NCBI GenBank assembly: GCA_014529385.2
Contig: CM043958.1
Location: 139,130,398 to 139,194,397 of the forward strand
DNA from: Adiantum capillus-veneris
Lineage: Eukaryota; Streptophyta; Polypodiopsida; Polypodiales; Pteridaceae
Direction: 5' to 3'
Length of the DNA: 64,000 bases
In this document: positions 34,682 to 43,896 of the stretch, piece by piece
Layout: each line of letters starts with the position of its first letter
Position numbering within the stretch: position 1 is the stretch's first letter
The notes under the pieces: model-generated
What the model was told of the DNA's origin: nothing
What the model saw: the letters and a program-made list of their open reading frames with translations, nothing else
Database searches by the model: none
Position numbers and translations under genes: made by a program

Positions 34682-35158
34682 CGCTGCATAGCTAGTGAGG
34701 GTTCAAGAATTAGCATCCCAGTAGCAACACATTATGCTGCAGCCCATCCCTCACCACCTGCTCGCATAAACTGTCATACTGAAACCTCACCTCTGGCTCA
34801 CCTTACCCCTCCAGAGCACTGTTGCACCTCCTCGTGCTACCACACAAACCTACACTTTTGCATCTCCGGGCTACACTACGCAAACTCACACCTAGGGCAC
34901 TACTACATCTCCAAGCACCACTGCATCTCCTAGCTACAGTGCATAAACTTATGCTGCTGCATAATCCTCACTACTGCATATCCTGGCCACACTTCACAAA
35001 CCTACACAGGGAGAACTTAAACGTCCCACCAACCCGAAATGTCCATGGAAAGGAGAAGCAAATCGTCATCAAGCGGGTACCTCGACTCTGCAGCTCGACA
35101 ACGACAACAACGACTTTGACCTCGGGCCTCTTCTAAATAGTTACTCACCAACAACGGG
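34682..35158 (+). other. C-rich repetitive leader of the Penelope-like element
   Basis: Loose repeats of TGCATCTCC and ACAAACCTACAC occur between about 34830 and 35010. No credible domain is visible, although open frames exist because of the low G content. It lies directly upstream of the start codon at 35159. Confidence 0.4.
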
Positions 35159-36085
35159 ATGGCTGCTCACCAGCTGCTCAAACTATTGAGCCGCTTGCCA
35201 ATTGCTCAGCAACCCGCCAAAATCTCAACTACTCGTCCGGAAGCACACGCCATGGAGGACTATGGATTCGATGATTTCACAAGCAATGTGCAACGTCAAA
35301 ACCCACCCTTGGCTGCGAGCATGGAGACCACCTCGCTAACGGAGAGCCAACAAAGCTCCCAAACCATTAATAATAACCCAGAGCTTACCCTTGATGCCTC
35401 CAATACCTTTGACCACCAAACTTTAGACCCTTACAAAATTATCACAATTGAGCTCGGACACCTCCTTAAAGACTATTTTAGCTTTTCTCTCAACCCACTA
35501 CAAGTTAGGATTCAAGAAGATGATGATGAAGAAGAAGAAGGTGAAGCAAAATCCCCATCCGACTCAACCTTATCCCAGAGGAAAACTTCACCCCGCCCGC
35601 ACCCACTAAACCTTACAAACGACCTCAATCTAATCTCTAAATATCTCTCAATACCATTAAACCTAACCCACCTAACCCTAAGCCATTACCTTCCACCCAA
35701 ACCCCCTCCCAATCATGGCCATGTTTCTCCCCCTCCTTATTTAGATCACAATAAAAAACAATCCTTGATAACCCCCTCCCTCCCCTTTACAAAACCAAAA
35801 GAGTTTGAGGATATCCTTTCGTTCTCCCTCATCGAATTTCAAAAAGCTACACAAAAGAAGTGCAAAGATACAACTTTCATCACCCACTTAGAGGAGCTAC
35901 ATAAGAAACAATTGGCCCCTAGTAGTCTCAACATGAAGCCACCCCGTCTACAAATTGAAGACACACAAGGTCAAACTCTTCTCAATGCAAAATTTACCTC
36001 TCTCACCATCCAATATCAATTGGATTGCACCCAAGCCCTTATTTTAGCCAACAAACTTCTCCTCCAAAACCTCAAAAATAAATAA
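35159..36085 (+). CDS. N-terminal ORF of the Penelope-like element
   Basis: This is an open frame of 308 codons, starting MAAHQLLKLLSRLP; an internal MEDYGFDDFTSNV at residue 32 is an alternative start. An acidic patch (EDDDEEEEGEAKSPS) lies near residue 125, followed by a Pro-rich, Lys-containing middle. The C-terminal part is helical (FEDILSFSLIEFQKATQKKC, then IQYQLDCTQALILANKLLLQ). I see no nuclease or zinc finger. The stop at 36085 is followed by more protein-like sequence in other frames (36086-36360), so the original product probably ran on into the RT. It lies on the same strand as the RT. Confidence 0.55.
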   Translation: MAAHQLLKLLSRLPIAQQPAKISTTRPEAHAMEDYGFDDFTSNVQRQNPPLAASMETTSLTESQQSSQTINNNPELTLDASNTFDHQTLDPYKIITIELGHLLKDYFSFSLNPLQVRIQEDDDEEEEGEAKSPSDSTLSQRKTSPRPHPLNLTNDLNLISKYLSIPLNLTHLTLSHYLPPKPPPNHGHVSPPPYLDHNKKQSLITPSLPFTKPKEFEDILSFSLIEFQKATQKKCKDTTFITHLEELHKKQLAPSSLNMKPPRLQIEDTQGQTLLNAKFTSLTIQYQLDCTQALILANKLLLQNLKNK

Positions 36086-37394
36086 ATAACTACCACACTA
36101 GTGTTGCCAGCTGTCTCTCTAGCCTCACAAAAAAACTCTCACTCATCTCGCTACCTTTGGTCTCTATCTCCAATTGGCAATGTCACTTGAAAGAATGGAA
36201 GGACTCTACTCTACAACATTTCCTCTCTCTTATGCAAACACATATAGTAAAAACCCACCTAGCCACCATCAAGGATGAAGAAGCTAAGAAGGCTAGAAAG
36301 CGAACCATCACCTTACCCTTGAGGAAATAACCCTTCTCCCCAAAGAGGAATCCATTAAGGAACTTGTTGAGCGGGAAGTATTCAAGAAATTGAAATACCT
36401 TCCCTCCTCTAGAAATACCCCAAACCATAACCCTTCAATCTCTAACTCCCATCCCACCCTATCCAAATCAGCCCCTCTCCATCCCTCTTCCAAAGCTCCC
36501 TTTTTTCCACCTAGAGCCTCTCTCCCAAACAAGCAAACCAAGCTCGGTCCAACCATCAAACCTAATAAAACTCTCTCTCATCACCCCTCTCCCAAACCAA
36601 AGCGGCTAAGAAAAACTCTCCCCCAAGCTCTCCCCCTTTCAAAAAAAGTAAACTCCCTTCATCACACTACTCCAAAGAACCTACCATGCCACCTAAATAT
36701 CCTCTCAATCGCATCCATAATCTCTTTTCTCTGAAGCCTCCTCCACCTCTTCCACCTACCTCAAACCCCCAATCTACGTCACGTAACAACCTCCAATCCA
36801 CTTCATGTAGCAACCATGCACTTCATCTCAATCGTATCTCTTTGGTTTCGAGAAAAGGAAAAGGGAGGAGGGATTAGGGAAAACCCACCCAACTTCATGG
36901 GTGCATCTACTTTTTAAGAAGCCCCCCCTCTTCCCAACACTATGGATACTTAATACCTCTCCTTCAACTCCCTTGACTATGACTTTGCCTAACCCGATGA
37001 ACCACCGATGTGATATGACCGCTACATGAAAAAACACAAGGAGAATGAATAAGTGTTGGCTCCCTCTTACAAGCCCACACAAGTACAAACTCAAAATTTT
37101 TGGTAAGCAACCGGCCTACTCTTTTGATAATACTGTCTCTTTAAACTTTGTACACAACCTCACCACTTGCCCCGTCACTTTCAATGAAAACAAATGCTTG
37201 AACTTGGGTCTTAGATACATCCCACCTCCTTCGAATCCTACACCCAAACACCTCCTAGAGCACATGAAACCTTAGGAAAAAGAAACGCCCTCCTTGTCTC
37301 CATTTAAATTACCCAACCCCTATTGGAAACCACCCAAAGACAATCCCTCTCTAGAAACTATCACAAAACTAAACAAACTTCATCTTAAAAAAAA
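36086..37394 (+). pseudogene. Central region and RT lead-in of the Penelope-like element
   Basis: It is protein-like but broken into several frames: HLKEWKDSTLQHFLSLMQTH at about 36190-36250, a Ser/Pro/Lys-rich stretch to 36880, then NTVSLNFVHNLTTCPVTFNE and CLNLGLRYIPPPSNPTPK at 37125-37250. The last segment corresponds to the conserved asn-leu-ser...gly-leu-x-phe-x-pro lead-in found just before the RT of Penelope-like elements. A run of nine A's at 37386-37394 marks the frameshift into the RT frame. Confidence 0.6.
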
Positions 37395-38470
37395 ATGGAA
37401 ATCTACAACACTTCTTGCTCCAAACCTCCTAAGTTTGTACATCTAGCCGTCAAACCCCTCTCACAAGATAACTCCATTGTCATTAAACCCGCTGACAAAA
37501 ACCTTGGTCTTACTATCATCTCAAAGGAATGGTATGAGAATGAGACACTTAAACAACTCAATGACCCCGTCACCTATCAACCAACCACCCCACCTCCTCA
37601 CAACTACCTAGCCTATCTCATCTCTACCATCATCCATAGATACACCCTCCTCCCCATGGAACAACGTATTTTCATCCTTGCACCCCTCTCAAAACCTTTC
37701 AAACCTTGCCGAATCTACTTCCTCCCTAAATTACACAGACCATCCCTTGTTGCTAGACCTATTTGTGCTTACAATGGCTATTTTTTGGAAAATGCATCAA
37801 AATGGCTACACATAGAGCTATACCCTATCTTGCTAAGTTACAAACAACATCTAAAAGATTCCATGTCCCAAATCAAAGACCTACACCATACCCATTTTCC
37901 TCCAAGATCCCTCCTCTTTACCTTTGATATAAACTGCCTCTATCCTAGCATCCCAATAGACCAAGGACTCCATGCTCTAAAAACAACCATTTGTAAACAC
38001 TTCGATCCTCCAAAGACCAACTTCATCATCTCTCTTTCTACCCTCATCCTTACGCAACACTACATCACTTTCAAAACTAAAGTTTTCGAGAAAATCAAGG
38101 GCACAACTATGGGATCCAATTTTGCGGTGGTCTATGCTTGTTTTTTCCTTTACCACCTAGAATCCTAATCCCCACTTCTTAATGACCCAAACATAGCATA
38201 CTTCAAAAGATTCATAGACGATGCCTTTGGAGTATGGACAAGCCCTATCGGATCTTTAACACTCTCCCTCCACACCTATGCTGAGATTTCGCTTGAACGC
38301 ATCAAAATTATCCCCTCCATTTCTACCAATCAAGCCACAATCCTAGACATCCACTTCTACAAGGGACCCAGATTTACAACCTACCGCATCCTAGACTCTA
38401 ATTGCTACCAAAAACCTCTAAACTCTTTCCACTATATACCAGGGATCTCTTGGCATCCTACCCCCACAGA
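37395..38470 (+). pseudogene. Penelope-type reverse transcriptase
   Basis: The fingers carry NSIVIKPADKNLGLTIISKE and RIYFLPKLHRPSLVARPICA. The palm carries LLFTFDINCLYPSIPIDQGL (first catalytic Asp), KGTTMGSNFAVVYACFFLYH and, after one TAA stop at 38168, AYFKRFIDDAFGVW with the catalytic Asp-Asp pair intact. Then come LDIHFYKGPRF and SFHYIPGISWHP. The usual Ala-Pro after GTTMGS is Ala-Val. A frameshift at a C5 run near 38462 ends this frame. The enzyme would prime from a nicked or exposed DNA end in the nucleus. It is inactive because of the stop and frameshift. Confidence 0.88.
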
Positions 38471-38868
38471 AAATAGCCTTCATTAAGTCAAAACTTATGA
38501 GATACATTATGAGAGAAAGCTCCTTCGAACATTACCTTACCACAAGGAACCTCTTTTTCATCAGACGCAAGAAAAGAGGCTATCCTAGGCAAGTGCTTTT
38601 CAAGGTATTCAACTCAATCTCTTATTTAGAAAGGGAAAACCTCTTGAAAAAACCTTCCACAATAAGAAACCACCCCTCCCCAACCATTTTTAAAATACCT
38701 TTTACCCCCGAAACTAGAAAACTAAAACCCTCCTTAGAAATTGGGAAACCTATCCATCAAGCTTGCCAAAATTCTCCTAACCTCTCCCACCTAGATAAAC
38801 ACATCACATGTTGGACCACCGGACCCAATTTACATACACTTCTCCAAAACAAACCTTATGCACAATAA
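38471..38868 (+). pseudogene. Thumb/C-terminal part of the Penelope RT
   Basis: After the frameshift the text reads KSKLMRYIMRESSFEHYLTT and FFIRRKKRGYPRQVLFKVFN, matching the conserved arg-tyr...arg-gly-tyr-pro helix region of Penelope-like RTs. It ends ITCWTTGPNLHTLLQNKPYA at 38868. That final stretch resembles the asn-leu-x-x-leu-leu segment preceding the endonuclease in EN-containing members. No GIY-YIG or Cys pair is readable in any plus frame over the next 300 bases. Confidence 0.75.
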
Positions 38869-39004
38869 AGACATTCAACATACCCAAACTTACCCTCATG
38901 TGTTTTGCTTACTCTTTGTACAGGTTGATGGAGAATACTACTTTGGTGCATTTATCACCAGTTGCCCCCCATCAAAAAAATACCGAAACTTTGTCACTAC
39001 TTAG

Positions 39005-39165
39005 CCCTGTTTTGTACCCTACTTATGATCCAAGCCTTTTTTGTAGCCCCTTTTATGAGCAAAGCCATTTTTTGTACCCCACGTATGAGCAAACCATTTT
39101 TTGTACCCCACGTATGAGCAAAGCTTTTTTTGTACCCCACTTACGGGAAAAACCTTTTTTGTCAC
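39005..39165. repeat. ~30-bp minisatellite after the Penelope RT
   Basis: TTTTTTGTACCCCACGTATG-type units recur at about 39013, 39042, 39073, 39102 and 39131. The related TTTGTCACTAC phrase flanks the array on both sides (about 38990 and 39160-39185). Confidence 0.85.
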
Positions 39166-39284
39166 TACTCTAAACCTCCTTTGTCACTACATTACTGCAT
39201 TTTTTCCAATACTCAATCTCCCTACCTAAGCAAGTGATGCACATCCCTCTTACTATTTTACCCAAAACTTTATCAAACTAAAAG

Positions 39285-40390
39285 TATTTTATTTATTTTT
39301 TTAAGTAGCAAAACCCACAATATGTGGGTAGTATTGTATAAAAGCCAAAAAAATACAAATATATCCATGTCTAGAACCAAGCCATGGATGCATAGAGGCA
39401 AGCTCCACTATATTGCATACAAAACATCCTACCACCATCTCATATGAGATTACTTTCCAGATGAATCAAAAGCATTACATCGGCTAAAAGGGAGCCAGCC
39501 TCTGAAAAAGAAAAATCTAACCAATAGAGACAAAAGGAAGCCGATAGGGCGGGGCCCAAATTCCCCATCACCAACAGGAGCCCTCGAGGTGCCACCATAG
39601 CGGTGTTGCTGCCACCAGTAAACCGTACACCAACAAGGACCGCCATGTAGAGCCGACATGAGTAGAACTCCGAAGAAAGAAGTCAGATGAGACAAATCTT
39701 GAAAGCCATATCAAAACCAAAAGCCCACTGATCCACCTTCCACAAGCTCTTGAGGGGAGCCAAACCATTCAATGTAAGACCTTCCGTGCCACAGAACCTT
39801 GGACAACATCATCGTCGGATCGACACCACCAAGGCCGTTGTGGAGGGTCATACACCATTGAAAAAAGCTAGCACGACCACCCATAAAAACAAGCACAAAG
39901 CAGCAATACAACCAGTCCAAAGCATCACAGTCCTTTGATCCGCCACATCCACTCCAAGCCAAACAGCTGGAACAGAACCCCCATAGGCCAGGTGAGCAAT
40001 TCGCCTTTGAAGGAAGGACAGGCAACCACCAAGCCATTCTGCAAAAAACATTTGATACTGAACCTCCCCGGATTGCCAAGGCAAGTAGGAGCAGCCGGAA
40101 GCCCCTTCCTTGGAGCTCCCCTAACCCTGATCCGCACAACCCTCGCCATGGCAGCATCCGAACCTGTAGCTTGTTCAGATCCATGCGTGAGAGACAACAT
40201 GCACCTCCAGACCACTCACCAAAGGGGCCCCCAACCCGCATGATGTTGCTAGAGCTGCACATCTCAATGCCCGCGCAGAGTAGGCAAGGAGCCATCACAA
40301 TAGACTGACTATTCACAAAGTAGTGAAATTGCTCGTTTTCACCAACTAAAAGTCCTTTTAACATACCAATCTCTGGAATCATTCCATAGG
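39285..40390 (-). mobile_element. Possible 5'-truncated LINE (3' end)
   Basis: On the minus strand the segment ends with TTTTGGCTTTTATACAATAC, TGTGGGTTTTGCTAC and an A/T-rich AAAAAAATAAATAAAATAC tail, similar to 3' ends of plant L1 LINEs. The 223-codon frame at 40382-39711 is Trp/Cys/Gly-rich and has no RT or RNase H motif, so it is probably 3'-UTR-like. The segment is G-rich on this strand, unlike both neighbours. No target duplication was identified. This is a tentative call. Confidence 0.3.
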
Positions 40391-40999
40391 TCTTAACTAT
40401 TTTTTGGTATGACTCCTTCGCACATGGTTATCTGTTTAAAACCCTCCCCTTATAGCTAACTCACACAAGTTGAGAATCTATTCTCCCTCTTAAAACCTTT
40501 GTTAAATAAAGCTCACTCTTAGCAATCAATCTCACTCATGTCACTTTCACACATAACAAGACTAAAGCCTTTTGGAATTCCAAATTTTAAATTCTAAACC
40601 TACTTCCCACTTTTTTTCAAACATCTTCCCTCCCTACTTAAACAAACCCCTACTCCCTTCCCAAGCTTCTTTACAATCTCCAATCCCTCTAGAAACACCA
40701 CTAATGATCTCTCTAAAGAGCAAAACACGTTTGGTTTCTCCCCCAAATTCTTTCCTCTTCTCCCTCTCCCCCCCCCCCCCCCCCCCCGCCCCCTGCTTGC
40801 CCTTTTTTTCTTTTTTACCTCTCTTCACTAACATTAAGCTAGAGTGTTCTACACGCTTGGTCGTTCTTACTTTATTAATTTATTGAAAGCTTTCTTCTTG
40901 GCTATACCTGACTCAATTTGGAGTTGTCTAGCAAAAGTTAGAGCACTTTTGGTGAACTGCACTTGAAATAGCACTCAAAATAGTTCCAGGACCAAAACA
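40391..40999. other. Non-coding stretch with a C20 tract
   Basis: Pyrimidine-rich sequence holds a pure C run at 40768-40787. It precedes the leader of element D. I looked for a primer-binding site and LTR edge here and found none, so the D 5' LTR is missing or lies in eroded sequence. Confidence 0.45.
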
Positions 41000-41120
41000 C
41001 AGGAACTTTGGCTTGTATCTTGGTCTCCAGAATGTATTTTTAGCTCAAACTTGACATTTGGGATGTTTTCAAGTATGTCTACAAGATCACCAAGTCAGAT
41101 ATCCCAACTATGCTGAGGTC

Positions 41121-42656
41121 CATGGATCGCGATCCATGTTCCTCTATCCCAAATTTTGATAGTGTGTAGACAAGGTCATGTGCAAGCTCTATGCAAATTT
41201 CTATCAAATTCTGAGGTTGAGTTACATGGATCGCGATCCATGTTCAACCACATCTGGATTTGATCTCTTAGGAGTTTGTTCCTGACTATGTCCACAAGAT
41301 AAATCTCAAATCTTTTTGGATTTGGACTTGGTTTGATAGGTCAAATAGCCAACACTAGGTCTATAGCGTGGTTTTTAGTTTGTCACCTGTTTTACTCCCT
41401 TCTGACCCAAATTTGCTCAAATTGTTTCATAACTAGGCTTGGGGATATGTTTCCTTCTGTATGCACTATTGATCTAGAAATTTTCAAGTCAAGTTGTCAC
41501 TATGGGTACATGGATCGCTATCCATGTTTGGAGCCCAAATTGACTTCTCTTGGTACCATCACATTCAACATGATTAGGAGGTCCTAGGGTATCAATTTTC
41601 TTGAAAATGGACCTCTGGATTGAAAATTAGGTCAGTTCTAGCACCTTTGTCAGAGTACTTAGCAGTTCAAGGCTTTTGGTTTGGTTTTTGATGTCCAAAT
41701 TCACTTTTGAAAAGACCACTAGACTCGCTATGATGGGCTCTAGCTATGGTGCAAGTTTAGTATCAGTCTGTGACAGAGAAACATGGATCACAATCGATGT
41801 GCCTATGTTTCATAAGGTACTAAAACTTGGCACACAGCTTGTCCTTGGTCTCTTGATGCTAGCTATATGGTTTTTGTGTGATTTGGATCACTTTAGGTCA
41901 AGCAAAAGTCAATCCCCAGGTTTGTTTTAGAGTTTTCACCTTGAATTGCTTTTGGCTCTTTTCCCCCACCTTTCAAACTTTTTTGACAAAAATTATTTGG
42001 GGACTTTTGTTCGCAATGGTCTCTACTACAGGCTGGAAAAGTTTTTTTGTCCAAAAATTTCTCAGGGGTTCATGGATCACAATCCATGTTCCACCGCTTG
42101 TGGACTTGATCTTTGGTGTGCTAATAGCTTATGATGTTTGTAGCTTGCTCCACAAATCTTTTTGAATTTGGATCAGTTTTGCCCTACCAAAATTGACTTC
42201 TATAGTCTACAACAGTAGTTTTGACAATGTTTGTTTTTGGCTCTTTTGACCACTTTTTGCAATTTTTTTGCATATAGTTCTTTTGGGAAAAGTGTTTGTC
42301 TATGTCTCGACTACCTATTGCTCAAATCCTAGCCAAAATTCTTTCATGAGGTACATGGATTGCGATCCATGTTCCATCACATCTGAACACCAAATTTGGA
42401 CTGATGATTACCTGCAGTGTCATTAGTCTACTCCACCACCTATTTTTGGATTTGGACAACTTTTTTTCCAATCAAAAGTGAGTTTTTCTGTCTGCCCTGC
42501 GGTTTTTGGCTATCTAGTAGAATTTTGGTGTTTTGATCAATTTTTTGCAATGTTTTGTTATGGCTCTTTTGGCAAAGTTATTCCACTAGTTATCAGGGAT
42601 GTACTTGTCACATATCAGTCCCAAATGTCAAAAGGTACATGGATTGCGATCCATGT
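41121..42656. repeat. Seven spaced palindromes, ACATGGATCGCGATCCATGT type
   Basis: Sites start at 41121 (18 bp), 41224, 41508, 41781, 42070, 42353 and 42637 (20 bp each). The first two are perfect palindromes. Later ones differ by 1-4 bases, mostly CG to CA or TG in the centre. Spacings after the first are 284, 273, 289, 283 and 284 bp. The sites are far better conserved than the DNA between them. Confidence 0.95.
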
Positions 42657-42930
42657 TTGACATTATTTTTTGATGAATTTTGTTCAGCAAGTTCTTTATT
42701 CCCTATAGATGCCAAATCTCAGCCCTTTTGAATTTGGATCACTTTTAAGCTCTCTACCATCAAATTTTCAAAATTTCATAGTTTATGGTCGTTTCGGCCA
42801 AAATAAAGTTTTCACTCTTTTTCCCCTCAGTCTTTTAGCCCAAATTTGATGGTGGTAGTTTCTACTTACCTTAGTCCTAAGTACTGAAATGAAACATCAA
42901 ACAAAGACAAGTCTATAGTTGTTGACAAGT

Positions 42931-42935
42931 ATGGA
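42931..42935. repeat. Target-site duplication of element C, left copy
   Basis: ATGGA directly precedes the TG of the LTR and is matched by ATGGA at 53007-53011. Confidence 0.85.
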
Positions 42936-43857
42936 TGTGGGACGCATGTCTAAACTCACCATCCTATCTTATTGCAGTATTAGCGAGAACCACGATTAAT
43001 TTGTCAAACCATGGGACAAAGCTGACTCGACTAGTGCATAGAGGCTACAAGAGGTTGTCAATCTCTCGGAAAACAACTAACAACTCGCATCTAACTCAAG
43101 CTATACTCAAGTGACTGAAATCACCAAAAGCCAATCGCTCATTGGCAAGCAAATCACATCCGTTACAGCATCAAATGACATCCAAACGTAACGAAACTTC
43201 TAGGAAAAGTTTATAAGACCTAAGCACACATGCCTATGGCCTCAAACCCCACTTTAGGTCAAGTTCCAAAATCGCGATTATTAACAGCAGTGGATTTTTG
43301 ACCTAGTCGTTTTCGACCCAGAATGCATCTAAATGCTTAGCAATGATGCCCCAATACCCCACCTATGCTTAGTTTTTGTTTTAAAAGTGTAAATTCCTAG
43401 TTATGATGAAATTAGGCCGTAGGTTGGCGACGCCAAAAACTACGAAATACTGTGAATGGCTTACGTCAATGCGTAGAGCTCTTACCTACGGTTGCAATGC
43501 AACAAACACATTCACAATGTGACAACCGGAGAGGGAGTATGAAGCGCGAGGAGGAGAGAATGAGAGCCGTTAGCTCACGCTGTGTATTTCTTATCCAAAA
43601 ACTTATAGAAAACTTACAAAAATTGGCTTTTATTTATACCTAGCCAATGTTTTGGGTGGTCAAAAGTAGTAATCTGGAGTTCTACCAAAGATGGGAATTG
43701 ACTGGCTGGTAAAATTTGGAAGCTTGTAGCCTTGGCTCATTAATTACAAGGTTTACCAAGAAAATAGGAGTTATAATATTCCCGATTTATCAAAATAATA
43801 ATTGTTTTTACAAGGAGAACTCCGAAAAATGGTGTCCGCGTTAGCTTGCTGCTAACA
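42936..43857 (-). repeat. 3' LTR of element C
   Basis: It starts TGTGGGACGCATGTCTAA on the plus strand and ends GCTTGCTGCTAACA. It carries a minus-strand TATA box (TATAAATA, 43631-43638) and the palindromic core AATCGCGATT at 43271-43280. Its partner is 52086-53006. Confidence 0.95.
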
Positions 43858-43872
43858 TTTCTCCCCTCCTCG
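43858..43872 (-). other. Polypurine tract of element C
   Basis: The minus strand reads GAGGAGGGGAGAAA immediately before the LTR start TGTTAGCAGC, the expected site of plus-strand priming. Confidence 0.85.
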
Positions 43873-43896
43873 CCTATGTCGTCCCTTAAGACAGCT

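Larger units (their letters stand above)
34682..39170 (+). mobile_element. Penelope-like retroelement, decayed
   Basis: One plus-strand unit holds a large N-terminal region (35159-37275) and a Penelope-type RT (37395-38868), followed by a minisatellite. RT motifs differ from those of LTR and LINE elements and match Penelope-like elements: IKPADKNLGLTII, IYFLPKLHRP, FDINCLYPSIPIDQGL, GTTMGSNFA and FKRFIDDAFGVW. No GIY-YIG endonuclease is readable on either side of the RT. PLEs in plants are known from conifers (Dryads) and, without endonuclease, from Selaginella. Which group this belongs to needs a tree. Confidence 0.8.
41000..42935 (+). other. Leader of element D (upstream half)
   Basis: Non-coding, T-rich sequence organised as a diverged ~284-bp tandem repeat. 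Each unit carries one palindrome, a phrase like GAATTTGGATCACTTTT about 110 bp later, and TTTTGGCTCTTTTGACCAC about 190 bp later. It is cut at 42935 by element C. The D coding part resumes at 53012. Confidence 0.65.

Noticed and set aside
35640-35710. Telomere-like CCTAACCC text in the Penelope-like element
   Set aside because: It is part of a coding, C-rich stretch; units are not in tandem.
39711-40382. 223-codon minus-strand frame as a host protein
   Set aside because: Trp/Cys/Gly-rich without motifs, next to LINE-like 3' sequence; probably untranslated.
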